DNA of 62,802 bases from DATHXC01 sp041662005. GTDB lineage: Bacteria; Pseudomonadota; Gammaproteobacteria; Burkholderiales; Methylophilaceae. The notes below the pieces were generated by a model. That model made no database searches and was not told where the DNA came from. It was given only the letters and a program-made list of their open reading frames with translations. Shown piece after piece: positions 16,568 through 24,729 of the stretch. The position numbers and the translations under genes are program-made. How positions within the stretch are numbered: position 1 is the stretch's first letter; every line of letters begins with the position of its first letter. The stretch covers positions 1 to 62,802 of the forward strand of contig JBAZTJ010000001.1 in NCBI GenBank assembly GCA_041662005.1. Reading direction: 5' to 3'.

Positions 16568-17764
16568 TTATTTAATCGCTTTAGTTTCCTTGGCCTCCAG
16601 CGCAAGTAATGCCTGCTTACGCTCCACCCCCCATCGATAGCCAGATATGGCACCGTCATTCCTTACCACCCGATGGCAAGGAATAGCCACTGCCAGTGTA
16701 TTGGCTGCACAAGCGCCAGCGACTGCACGCACGGCTTTGGGTGCGCATATCAGGCGGGCAATGTCGGTATAGCTTACCGTCTTACCCGCTGGTATCTGGC
16801 GTAAAGCCAGCCATACCAGTTGCTGAAAAGCCGTACCGCGGATATCCAGTGGCAAATGGCGAAAATATTCTGAAGCTGTGGCTGGCGACTCGATATAGCC
16901 CACTACTTTGGCAATCAACTGCTCAAAATCACCATCGCCACCAGTCAGATGCGCACGTGGAAATGCATCCTGCAAGTCACGTGCAAGCTGGTCGGGATCG
17001 TTCCCAAGAAATATTGCACATACACCAATCTCAGTACTGGCTACTAAAATTGAGCCCAAGGCACATTCGCCGACGGCAAATCTAATCTCGACATTGGCCC
17101 CACCAGCGCGGTAATTGCCGGGGGTCATGCCCAAAACCTGCTTGGATTTCTCGTAAAAACGACTGTTAGCGTTGTACCCAGCCTCGTAAATCGCATCGGT
17201 CACAGTGCCGTCCTTGCCCAGCTCGCTTCTCACACGCAGTTCCCTGTGTGCGTCCGAGTAAGCTTTGGGGGTTAGGCCGGTAACGGCTTTAAACACACGG
17301 TGAAAATGATAAATACTCATGCCCGCACTTCTGGCCAGCCCACCAAGATGAATAAGCGTTTCCGAGCGTTCTATCTGCAGGCAGATGTTCGCCATAATAG
17401 CCGCATGCTGCTCGGCAAGTGCTGGCTGATCCGGCTTGCAGCGTTTGCAGGGGCGGAAGCCTGCCTGCTCTGCCTGCTCTGCCTGCTCTGCCTGCTCTGC
17501 CTGCTCTGCCTGCTCTGCCTGCTCTGCCTGCTCTGCCTGCTCTGCCTGTTCTAAAGTGGCATGGAACTGTACATTCTCCGGCCGCGCCCTACGCGCTGCG
17601 CAAGAAGGCTTGCAATAGACGCCTGTCGTCCTGACTGAATAGTAGAAAGTGCCGTCAGCCTTGATGTCGCGCGCGACCACAGAAACCCAGCGCGGGTCGT
17701 GCTCGGCGGCATAAGCTAGTTGTGCGTTTTTGTCTGATACTTTCATTTGACTTGCGTTGCTCAT
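16568..17764 (-). CDS. ada: Bifunctional alkylation-repair regulator and methyltransferase Ada, with EQA repeat insertion
   Basis: Repairs methylphosphotriesters and O6-methylguanine and activates the adaptive response. From ATG 17764 (AGAGG upstream) it has 398 residues. The N-terminal zinc domain has GVYCKPSC and FRPCKRC. The AraC-like helices follow (GGLARSAGMSIYHFHRVFK), then the C-terminal methyltransferase active site AIPCHRVVRNDGAISGYRWG. Between the two zinc-cysteine pairs lies a tenfold EQA run coded by a 9-bp DNA repeat; E. coli Ada has only a short loop there. An Ada box lies upstream. All active residues look intact. Confidence 0.94.
   Translation of the reverse strand: MSNASQMKVSDKNAQLAYAAEHDPRWVSVVARDIKADGTFYYSVRTTGVYCKPSCAARRARPENVQFHATLEQAEQAEQAEQAEQAEQAEQAEQAEQAEQAGFRPCKRCKPDQPALAEQHAAIMANICLQIERSETLIHLGGLARSAGMSIYHFHRVFKAVTGLTPKAYSDAHRELRVRSELGKDGTVTDAIYEAGYNANSRFYEKSKQVLGMTPGNYRAGGANVEIRFAVGECALGSILVASTEIGVCAIFLGNDPDQLARDLQDAFPRAHLTGGDGDFEQLIAKVVGYIESPATASEYFRHLPLDIRGTAFQQLVWLALRQIPAGKTVSYTDIARLICAPKAVRAVAGACAANTLAVAIPCHRVVRNDGAISGYRWGVERKQALLALEAKETKAIK
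17462..17551. repeat. 9-bp tandem repeat, ten units, inside ada
   Basis: Nine perfect TGCCTGCTC units followed by one variant (TGCCTGTTC). On the coding strand each unit is GAGCAGGCA, Glu-Gln-Ala. Because the unit is 9 bp, copy-number change keeps the frame. Short-read assembly may misstate the true copy number. Confidence 0.97.
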
Positions 17765-17837
17765 CTGGTTGCCTCTGCAATCATACACACGATGAACGCC
17801 ACTTTATCCATGCCTTGATTAGCGCACACTCCGAGTC

Positions 17838-17850
17838 TTGCTTTTGAATT
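17838..17850 (-). promoter_or_regulatory. Candidate Ada box upstream of ada
   Basis: On the minus strand the DNA reads AAT-TCAAAA-GCAA, which fits the known Ada operator pattern AAT-N6-GCAA of the E. coli ada promoter. It lies 74 bases before the ada start and 59 before the divergent alkA-like gene, so it could serve both. Confidence 0.68.
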
Positions 17851-17908
17851 CGCGCATTAGCGTTGATAGGTTCTAGCTATAATTGATTCAATACCTTAAT
17901 GCCTGACT

Positions 17909-18553
17909 ATGAAAACCATCGACCAAAATATTCACCACGCCATCGCCGATCCATATCAAGCAGCAACTGATTTCCTATCCTTGATAGATAGTGACTGGGC
18001 GCGCCTGATTGAAACTGTGGGGCCATGCCTGCTGGAAGTAAAGCTTGAGCAAGGGCCTTACGAATCACTGGTACGCGCTGTGGCCTATCAGCAATTACAT
18101 GGGCGGGCAGCTGCAGCCATTACCGCGCGCATGCTGGCACTTTACTCCGGCCAGTTTCCCACTCCTGAGCAACTGTTAGCAACAGAGTTCGACCAGCTGC
18201 GCGCCTGTGGTTTTTCTGCGCGCAAGATAGCAACAATACAAGGCATAGCCAGTGCGGCATTGAGTGGCCTGGTGCCGGGGCGAGATGAAGCGGACACCAT
18301 GACCAACGATGAATTGATCGAGAGATTGGTCACCTTGAAAGGCATCGGTCGCTGGACGGTGGAGATGCTGCTGATATTTACGCTCGGCCGGCTTGATATA
18401 TTGCCCGCAGACGATTTTGGCGTTAAGGATGGCTACAAGCGCTTGAAATCAATGGATACACCACCCACCAGCAGGCAGATAACAACTTTGGGAGAGGCCT
18501 GGAGCCCCTATCGAAGTATTGCGGCTTGGTATCTATGGCGTGTGCCGCACTGA
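17909..18553 (+). CDS. DNA-3-methyladenine glycosylase II (AlkA-like)
   Basis: Base-excision glycosylase for alkylated purines. 214 residues, shorter than E. coli AlkA because the N-terminal domain is absent. The helix-hairpin-helix is LVTLKGIGRWTVEMLLIF, followed by the catalytic aspartate in LPADDFGVKDGYKRL. It diverges from ada across an Ada box, which supports an adaptive-response role. Confidence 0.92.
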   Translation: MKTIDQNIHHAIADPYQAATDFLSLIDSDWARLIETVGPCLLEVKLEQGPYESLVRAVAYQQLHGRAAAAITARMLALYSGQFPTPEQLLATEFDQLRACGFSARKIATIQGIASAALSGLVPGRDEADTMTNDELIERLVTLKGIGRWTVEMLLIFTLGRLDILPADDFGVKDGYKRLKSMDTPPTSRQITTLGEAWSPYRSIAAWYLWRVPH

Positions 18554-18573
18554 TGCACGGACTTAAAGGTGGT

Positions 18574-18650
18574 TGGCGGAGTGGACGGGACTCGAACCCG
18601 CGACCCCCGGCGTGACAGGCCGGTATTCTAACCAACTGAACTACCACTCC
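18574..18650 (-). tRNA. tRNA-Asp (GTC)
   Basis: 77 bases on the minus strand including an encoded CCA. Acceptor GGAGTGG pairs with CCACTCC; D-loop AGTTCAGTTGGTTAGAAT; anticodon loop CTGTCAC with GTC; T arm GGGTTCGAGTCCC. All arms fold. Confidence 0.97.
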
Positions 18651-18684
18651 TTACTGTTAAACAACAACAGCGCTTCGAAAAAAC

Positions 18685-18760
18685 TGGTGGGTGCTGACGG
18701 GGTCGAACCGCCGACATTCGCCTTGTAAGGGCGACGCTCTACCAACTGAGCTAAGCACCC
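18685..18760 (-). tRNA. tRNA-Val (TAC)
   Basis: 76 bases on the minus strand with encoded CCA. Acceptor GGGTGCT, D-loop AGCTCAGTTGGTAGAGC, anticodon loop CTTACAA with TAC, T arm CGGTTCGACCCCG. It lies 34 bases upstream of tRNA-Asp on the same strand, so the two are probably one transcript. Confidence 0.97.
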
Positions 18761-18899
18761 AGTCCTCACGAAGGCCGCCATATTACCTTAATTTTTGTAA
18801 TTTGCTAGTGCAAAAGTGAGGATTATTATTAGATTTTTATCTTGATGGAATTACGGGTAGACAAATCAGTTGCTTAGCATTTCAGATAGTAAAGCTGGA

Positions 18900-18928
18900 T
18901 CAGGCGTTAAGTTCCACTTAACGCCTGA
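18900..18928. terminator. Inverted repeat after fpr
   Basis: TCAGGCGTTAAGT and ACTTAACGCCTGA form a perfect 13-bp stem with a three-base loop, 28 bases downstream of the fpr stop. No T tract follows on the minus strand, so it may act as a terminator only weakly. Confidence 0.55.
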
Positions 18929-18956
18929 CTGTGTAGCGATTACAAATCCAACCTGG

Positions 18957-19733
18957 TTATTTTTCTACAAACGCGCGCTCGATCACATAATCTCCGGGCT
19001 CGCCTATACGCGGCGAAACCACAAAACCTCTAGCATCAAGCAAGGCAGCGGTATCTGCCAACATCTGTGGGCTACCGCAGATCATGGCTCTATCATCGCT
19101 CGGGTTAATTGGCGGCAAGCCAATATCATCGAACAGCTTGCCGGAATTGATAAGGTCCGTCAGGCGGCCCTGGTTGCGAAATGGCTCGCGAGTCACGGTC
19201 GGGTAGTAGATCAGCTTATTGCGGACCTCCTCACCAAAAAATTCGTTGTTCGGTAATTCTTTTTCTATGAAATCTGTATACGCCAGCTCACTCACATAAC
19301 GCACGCCATGTATCAGCACGATTTTCTCAAAGCGGTCGTACACTTCGATATCCTGGATTAGGCTCATGAATGGCGCCAGGCCTGTGCCGGTCGACAGGAA
19401 GTAAAGATTTTTTGCGGGCTTGAGATCATGGATGACCAGCGTACCGGTAGGCTTGCGGCTGACCAGTAACTCATCGCCCACTTTCAGGTGTTGCAAGCGC
19501 GAGGTCAGCGGGCCATTCGGCACCTTGATGCTGAAAAACTCCAAATGCTCTTCATAGTTGGGGCTGGCAATACTGTAGGCGCGCACCAGCGGACGGCCTT
19601 CGACTTGCAGGCCTATCATGACGAACTGGCCGTTTTCGAAACGCAAACCAGGGTCGCGTGTAGTCTTGAAACTAAACAGGCTGTCATTCCAGTGATGAAC
19701 GCTCAATACGCGTTCGGTAGCAAATGTGCTCAT
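18957..19733 (-). CDS. fpr: Ferredoxin-NADP+ reductase
   Basis: FAD enzyme moving electrons between NADPH and ferredoxin or flavodoxin. 258 residues with the FAD motif RAYSIASPNYEEHLEFFSIK, NADP-binding STGTGLAPFMSLIQD, MICGSPQM, and the C-terminal ERAFVEK tail typical of bacterial Fpr. It stands alone between the etf genes and the tRNAs. Confidence 0.94.
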   Translation of the reverse strand: MSTFATERVLSVHHWNDSLFSFKTTRDPGLRFENGQFVMIGLQVEGRPLVRAYSIASPNYEEHLEFFSIKVPNGPLTSRLQHLKVGDELLVSRKPTGTLVIHDLKPAKNLYFLSTGTGLAPFMSLIQDIEVYDRFEKIVLIHGVRYVSELAYTDFIEKELPNNEFFGEEVRNKLIYYPTVTREPFRNQGRLTDLINSGKLFDDIGLPPINPSDDRAMICGSPQMLADTAALLDARGFVVSPRIGEPGDYVIERAFVEK

Positions 19734-19775
19734 GGTTTCTTTTCTTGTATGTTATTTAATTTTTGATGAACGGCA

Positions 19776-20717
19776 TTATTGAACAGCTGCGGTAAGTGCC
19801 GGTACGGCTTCAAACAGGTCAGCCACCAGTCCGTAATCGGCGACCTGGAAGATAGGCGCATCCGGGTCCTGGTTAATGGCGACAACGATGCGGCTGTCTT
19901 TCATGCCGTAGGTATGTTGCACCGCACCGGATACACCAACGGCGATATAAAGCTCGGGTGCAACTACTACGCCGGTCTGACCCACCTGGATATCGTTGGG
20001 AGCAAAGCCGGCATCTACGGCAGCGCGGGTGGCACCCAAGGCCGCACCGAGTTTGGTAGCCAGTGGTGATAACACTTGCTCAAACTTCTCGGCACTGCCC
20101 AAGGACCTGCCGCCGGACACCACTATTTTGGCTGAACTTAAAGCAGGCCTGTCGGATTGGCTGCGCGTTTCAGATAGCCAGCGTGTGCCGACAAAGGCAG
20201 CTGGCGCTTCAATGCTAACGACCTCCGCACTACCACCAATGCCAGCTGCCGCAAAATTGCTGCTGTGCACGGTCAATATCTGCAGAGCATCAGTGCTCTG
20301 GATAGTGGTATGGATGTTTCCGGCATAGATAGAACGCACATAAGTATTATCCGCTTTGATTTCCAGCACATCTGAAATCATCGCCACATCCAGCAACGCA
20401 GCTGCACGCGGCAGAATATTGCGGCTGAAAGAGGAATGCGCGGCCAGTATCACTTGGTATTCCCGCTCTATATATTCCTGCTCTATGGCAACCAGCAGGT
20501 TGGCCACATCCTCCGCCAAGGGGTGGGCCAGATGGGCAGCATCTACATGAATGACGCGCTCCACCCCGTGAATGGCAGCGGCCTGTTGGGCGATAGCTCC
20601 AGCGCCGACAACCAGCACATGGATAGGCGCATTCCACAACTGTGCCGCAGTGACTGCCTGGCTGACAGCAGAGTTAAGTTGACGACCATCGTGTTCGGCC
20701 AGAATCAGGGTTTTCAT
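19776..20717 (-). CDS. etfA: Electron transfer flavoprotein alpha subunit
   Basis: FAD-binding subunit of ETF, 313 residues. The C-terminal FAD domain has VVSGGRSLGSAEKF, VGQTGVVVAPELYIAVGVSG and INQDPDAPIFQVADYGLVAD. Its ATG overlaps the etfB stop (ATGA), so the two are translationally coupled. ETF passes electrons from flavin dehydrogenases to ETF-QO, encoded by the gene at 22563. Confidence 0.96.
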   Translation of the reverse strand: MKTLILAEHDGRQLNSAVSQAVTAAQLWNAPIHVLVVGAGAIAQQAAAIHGVERVIHVDAAHLAHPLAEDVANLLVAIEQEYIEREYQVILAAHSSFSRNILPRAAALLDVAMISDVLEIKADNTYVRSIYAGNIHTTIQSTDALQILTVHSSNFAAAGIGGSAEVVSIEAPAAFVGTRWLSETRSQSDRPALSSAKIVVSGGRSLGSAEKFEQVLSPLATKLGAALGATRAAVDAGFAPNDIQVGQTGVVVAPELYIAVGVSGAVQHTYGMKDSRIVVAINQDPDAPIFQVADYGLVADLFEAVPALTAAVQ

Positions 20718-21466
20718 AGTTGTATTCCTTCATGGGAGCGCAATTTGCTCAATAGCTCGGCAACACTGCCAACCTTGATGCCAGGTTTTCTGGCTGGCGG
20801 TTCTGTCACCTGTAGCAGCTTCAGGCGCGGTGCGGCATCTACGCCCAACTCGGCAGCATTGAGGTTTTCAATCGGTTTTTTCCTGGCCATCATCAGGTTA
20901 GGCAGCTTGACGAAACGGGGGTCGTTCAGGCGCAGGTCTGCAGTCACCACTGCAGGCAAGGCAAGGGCCAGGTTTTCTGTACCGCCATCTACTTCCCGCG
21001 TTACGCTAATTTCTTTGCCCTCTACCTTGAGCGCAGAGATAAATGTGGCCTGGGGATAACCCAACAAGGCTGCCAGCATCTGCCCTGCTTGCCCGGCATC
21101 ATCATCTATCGCCTGCTTGCCGAGCATGATCAGATCCGGCTGTTCACGCGTCGCAACCGCTTTGAGCAGTTTGGCTACGCCTAATGGCTGCAGCTCATCT
21201 GCACTTTCCACCAGGATAGCCCGGTCTACGCCCATCGCCAGGGCATGCCGCAGCACATCCTGATTAGCATTGGTGCCCAGCGAGACGACAACCACTTCAG
21301 TTGCTTTACCCTGCTCCTTGAGGCGCAAAGCCTCCTCGATGGCATTCTCGTCAAATGGATTAACACCCATTTTTACACCAGCAATATCCACATCAGAGCC
21401 ATCGGCCTTGATGCGCACCTTAATGTTGTAATCGACAACCCGTTTCACTGCGACCAGTATTTTCAT
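20714..21466 (-). CDS. etfB: Electron transfer flavoprotein beta subunit
   Basis: 250 residues from MKILVAVKRVVDYNIKVR; this ATG has GAGGA six bases upstream, whereas the ATG two codons earlier would overlap that site. NPFDENAIEEALRLKE and the AMP-binding signature region VDRAILVESADELQPLGVAKLL are typical. Pairs with EtfA. Confidence 0.96.
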   Translation of the reverse strand: MKILVAVKRVVDYNIKVRIKADGSDVDIAGVKMGVNPFDENAIEEALRLKEQGKATEVVVVSLGTNANQDVLRHALAMGVDRAILVESADELQPLGVAKLLKAVATREQPDLIMLGKQAIDDDAGQAGQMLAALLGYPQATFISALKVEGKEISVTREVDGGTENLALALPAVVTADLRLNDPRFVKLPNLMMARKKPIENLNAAELGVDAAPRLKLLQVTEPPARKPGIKVGSVAELLSKLRSHEGIQL

Positions 21467-21559
21467 CTGCATTCCTCTACACTTTCCGGCTATTTCTACA
21501 TTTGCCAGCTATTTTATAGCAGCGTATAATATTTGTTAAATGGATTATAAAGATAATAT

Positions 21560-21578
21560 ATATCTATTAAACAGATAT
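21560..21578. promoter_or_regulatory. Candidate LysR-type operator
   Basis: ATATCT (21560-21565) and AGATAT (21573-21578) are inverted with seven bases between, fitting the T-N11-A dyad that LysR regulators bind. It lies 41 bases before the lysR start and 93 before etfB, in a very AT-rich divergent region. Confidence 0.5.
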
Positions 21579-21619
21579 AAAGTCTATGTAAAAGCCGTTA
21601 TGTGTTTGAGAGTCAGTTT

Positions 21620-22546
21620 ATGAAATATAGTTTGAGACAACTTGAGATATTCGTCGCCATCAGCCGCACGGAAAGCGTATCGCGTGCCGCTGAGGAACTT
21701 AACTTGTCGCAATCGGCCACCAGCACGGCACTGGGTGAGTTCGAACGCCAGTTCGACCTGCAGCTTTTTGACAGGGTAGGCAAATCACTGCGCATCAATG
21801 AAACGGGGCAGCAGCTACTGCCCCGCGCCGTCGAGTTGCTGGACAGGGCGAAAGAAATTGAAGACCTGCTGAGCGGCCGTAACGGCTTTGGCCCCATGAA
21901 AATAGGCGCAACACTCACCGTGGGCAATTACCTGGCTACCCTGCTGGTCGCCAGATTCTTGCAGGACCATCCCGAAAGTCGCATCCAGCTGCAGGTACAC
22001 AACACCCGCACCATTGTGCAACAGATTGCCAACCATGAGCTCGACCTTGGCATGATAGAGGGCGATTGCCATCACCCCGATATCGAAGTGCAGCCCTGGA
22101 TAGCCGATGAGCTGGTGGTATTCAGCGCACCGGATCATCCGCTGGCAAAGCTGCGTAAAGTGCCTATGCAAAAACTACTGCTGGAGCCGTGGATCTTGCG
22201 TGAAAAAGGCTCAGGCACGCGTGAAACTTTCGACCGCGCCTTTCATAACCAGCATGCCAAGCTCAACATCCGGCTCGAACTTGAGCATACCGAAGCCATC
22301 AAACGTGCCGTGGAATCCGGCCTGGGCATAGGTTGCATTTCACACCTTGCCCTGAAAGATGCTTTCCGCCGCGGCAGCCTGGTGCCGCTTGCCACGCCGG
22401 AGCTTGATCTGGGTCGCTACTTCTACTTTTTGTGGCACAAGCAGAAATACCAGACTGCAGGCATACGCGAATTCCTGGCGTTATGCAGAAGCATGACTGC
22501 CGGCATTGAACGCAGCGACCAAGTTAACCTCCCCTATATTGCTTAA
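21620..22546 (+). CDS. LysR family transcriptional regulator
   Basis: 308 residues from ATG 21620; the GTG six codons upstream is an alternative. The HTH is at the N-terminus (QLEIFVAISRTESVSRAAEE, then LNLSQSATSTALGEFERQ), followed by a periplasmic-binding-like effector domain (MKIGATLTVGNYLATLLVAR). It lies divergent from etfBA and directly before the ETF-QO gene, so control of the ETF electron path is likely. The effector is unknown. Confidence 0.9.
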   Translation: MKYSLRQLEIFVAISRTESVSRAAEELNLSQSATSTALGEFERQFDLQLFDRVGKSLRINETGQQLLPRAVELLDRAKEIEDLLSGRNGFGPMKIGATLTVGNYLATLLVARFLQDHPESRIQLQVHNTRTIVQQIANHELDLGMIEGDCHHPDIEVQPWIADELVVFSAPDHPLAKLRKVPMQKLLLEPWILREKGSGTRETFDRAFHNQHAKLNIRLELEHTEAIKRAVESGLGIGCISHLALKDAFRRGSLVPLATPELDLGRYFYFLWHKQKYQTAGIREFLALCRSMTAGIERSDQVNLPYIA

Positions 22547-22562
22547 AAGGGTACGACCTACC

Positions 22563-24260
22563 ATGCAACGCGATGTAATGAATTACGACATTCTGATAGT
22601 GGGTGCAGGCCCTGCCGGGCTTGCCGCCGCCATCAGGCTCAAACAACTTGCCGAGGCGGCGGGCCGTGAATTAAGCGTGTGCGTGCTGGAAAAAGGCGCT
22701 GAAGTCGGCGCCCATATTCTTTCTGGTGCGGTGATAGACCCCATTGCACTGGATGAGCTGATTCCAGACTGGCGCAATCAAGATAACCCGCTCAAAACCG
22801 CCGTGAGCAAGGATGAGTTTCTGCTGCTGAGCCAGGAAAAATCCTGGGCTATCCCGCACTGGCTGATGCCGCCGTTGATGAACAACGAAGGCAATTACAT
22901 CGCCAGCCTGGGTGAAGTCTGTAAGTGGCTGGCGCAACAGGCTGAAAACTTGGGCGTGGAAATCTACGCAGGCTTTGCCGCGCAGGAGCCGCTCTACAAC
23001 GAGAAAAAACAGCTGGTGGGTATCATCACCGGCGATATGGGTGTCAACGCGCAAGGCCAACCAACGGCGCAATACACACCGGGCATTGAAATACGTGCGC
23101 CCTATACTTTGATTGCAGAAGGCACTCGCGGCTCGCTCACGCGCGAACTGGAAACCCGCTTTAACCTGCGTCGCGATGCATCGCCACAGAAATATGGGTT
23201 GGGCCTCAAGGAAATATGGCGCATCCCGGCTGCCCAGCACCAGCCCGGCCTGGTGCAACACAGCATGGGCTGGCCGCTGACCTCGGATATCGGCGGCGGC
23301 TCCTTCATTTACCACTATGGCGAACAGCTGGTTTCCATCGGCTTCGTGGTGCACCTGGATTACGCCAATCCGCACCTGTCACCGTTCGATGAGTTTCAGC
23401 GCTTCAAGACGCACCCTGCGATCAAGGCACTGCTCAAGGATGGCAAGCGCCTGAGCTATGGCGCGAGAGCGATCAGCGAGGGCGGGCTGCAATCATGGCC
23501 GGAACTGATATTCCCGGGCGGCGCGCTCATCGGCTGTAGTGCGGGCATGGTCAACGTGCCACGTATCAAGGGCAGCCACAATGCCATGAAATCGGGCATG
23601 CTGGCGGCAGAAGCTGCCTTTGCTGCGCTATCCAATGATTCGGCCAATAACTTGGCCAGTGATATAACTGGCGACGCAACCAAGCAAGAAGACAACAAAC
23701 TATTGCATGCCTACCCAAAAGCGCTAAAAGCCTCCTGGGTGTGGCGCGACCTGGATGCGGTTCGCAACGTCAAACCTCTGCTGTCCCGCTTCGGCTGGGT
23801 CGGCAACCTGCTGGCGGGCTTGGAAATGTGGCTGGCGGGTTTTAATGTACGCCTGCCGTGGACGCTGCATCACCAGCGTGCCGACCATCACTGCACACAC
23901 CCGGCTGAGGGGATGCCTGTCATCTCCTATCCCAAGCCGGATGGCGTGTTCAGCTTCGACAAACTGAGCTCGATCAGCCTCAGCAATATCAGCCACGATG
24001 CAGACCAGCCTTGCCACTTGCGCCTTAAGGATAGTGCTGTCCCTATCCGCATTAACCTGGCGAAATTCGACGCGCCTGAGCAATACTATTGCCCGGCCGG
24101 GGTTTATGAAATCATCAAAGCTGAAGACAACACAGACCGCCTGCAGATCAATGCGCAGAACTGCATTCATTGCAAAACCTGCGATATTAAGGACCCGACC
24201 CAGAACATCGTATGGGTGCCGCCAGAAGGTGGGAGCGGGCCTGTTTACTCCGGCATGTAA
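22563..24260 (+). CDS. Electron transfer flavoprotein-ubiquinone oxidoreductase
   Basis: Membrane-associated FAD / 4Fe-4S enzyme that reoxidises ETF and reduces ubiquinone. The start is taken at MQRDVMNYDIL (22563, AAGGG upstream), giving 565 residues. An FAD Rossmann motif (ILIVGAGPAGLAAAIRLKQL) opens it. The C-terminal ferredoxin-like part has CPAGVYEI and NCIHCKTCDIKDPTQNI with the cluster cysteines. It follows the LysR gene by 16 bases. Confidence 0.95.
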   Translation: MQRDVMNYDILIVGAGPAGLAAAIRLKQLAEAAGRELSVCVLEKGAEVGAHILSGAVIDPIALDELIPDWRNQDNPLKTAVSKDEFLLLSQEKSWAIPHWLMPPLMNNEGNYIASLGEVCKWLAQQAENLGVEIYAGFAAQEPLYNEKKQLVGIITGDMGVNAQGQPTAQYTPGIEIRAPYTLIAEGTRGSLTRELETRFNLRRDASPQKYGLGLKEIWRIPAAQHQPGLVQHSMGWPLTSDIGGGSFIYHYGEQLVSIGFVVHLDYANPHLSPFDEFQRFKTHPAIKALLKDGKRLSYGARAISEGGLQSWPELIFPGGALIGCSAGMVNVPRIKGSHNAMKSGMLAAEAAFAALSNDSANNLASDITGDATKQEDNKLLHAYPKALKASWVWRDLDAVRNVKPLLSRFGWVGNLLAGLEMWLAGFNVRLPWTLHHQRADHHCTHPAEGMPVISYPKPDGVFSFDKLSSISLSNISHDADQPCHLRLKDSAVPIRINLAKFDAPEQYYCPAGVYEIIKAEDNTDRLQINAQNCIHCKTCDIKDPTQNIVWVPPEGGSGPVYSGM

Positions 24261-24266
24261 TAGTTT

Positions 24267-24299
24267 TTTTAACAGATTTTTAACATTTGTCTGTTAAAA
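24267..24299. promoter_or_regulatory. Overlapping inverted repeats before the small exported protein
   Basis: TTTTAACAGA (24267-24276) and TCTGTTAAAA (24290-24299) are perfect 10-bp inverted copies. A third half-site, TTTTAACA (24278-24285), lies between them and can also pair with TGTTAAAA. The block ends eight bases before the next start codon. It may be an operator of a metal regulator for the TonB receptor, or the terminator of the ETF-QO gene. Confidence 0.5.
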
Positions 24300-24307
24300 T
24301 CGTTCTC

Positions 24308-24619
24308 ATGTTACGGCGTTTAATCTTAAGTTTTTCACTGATATTCCTGTTTGCCCTGGGCCAACAGGGCGCGGTGCTGCACGAGATTTCGCACTACGCC
24401 GACATCAACCCAAGCTCGCAGCAGCAAGACAAAGCACCGCATTCCTCCGTTTGCGACAAGTGCCTGAGTTATGGTGAGCTAGCCAGCGCATTAAGCGTCA
24501 GCTACTTTGCACCACCCATACTGACAGCCGGTTATGAACTTACCGCTTTCAGCAGCAGCAACCATCCCAGCAACACCCTACTGTCATACCTGGCGCGCGC
24601 GCCACCTCTACAGTCTTAA
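24308..24619 (+). CDS. Small exported His/Cys protein, DUF2946-like
   Basis: 103 residues from ATG 24308 with a clear signal peptide (LRRLILSFSLIFLFALG). The mature part has HEISHYADINPS, SSVCDKCLSYGELASAL and ends ARAPPLQS. This layout resembles DUF2946-type proteins that accompany metal-linked TonB receptors. The His and Cys pairs could bind metal. It precedes the ZnuD-like receptor by 110 bases on the same strand. Function not established. Confidence 0.65.
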   Translation: MLRRLILSFSLIFLFALGQQGAVLHEISHYADINPSSQQQDKAPHSSVCDKCLSYGELASALSVSYFAPPILTAGYELTAFSSSNHPSNTLLSYLARAPPLQS

Positions 24620-24729
24620 CTACTAATCCGTTTCCGCCCCAGCCATTTGTATGGCTGGCGTAGCCGTTTGCTATGCCTGTCCCGCACCGGCCCAGCCACT
24701 CGGCAAGACTAAGTTCAAGAGGCAAGACC

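Noticed and set aside
17462..17551. Regular repeats that could be taken for a CRISPR array
   Set aside because: Units are 9 bp, contiguous and without spacers; they are an in-frame coding repeat in ada.
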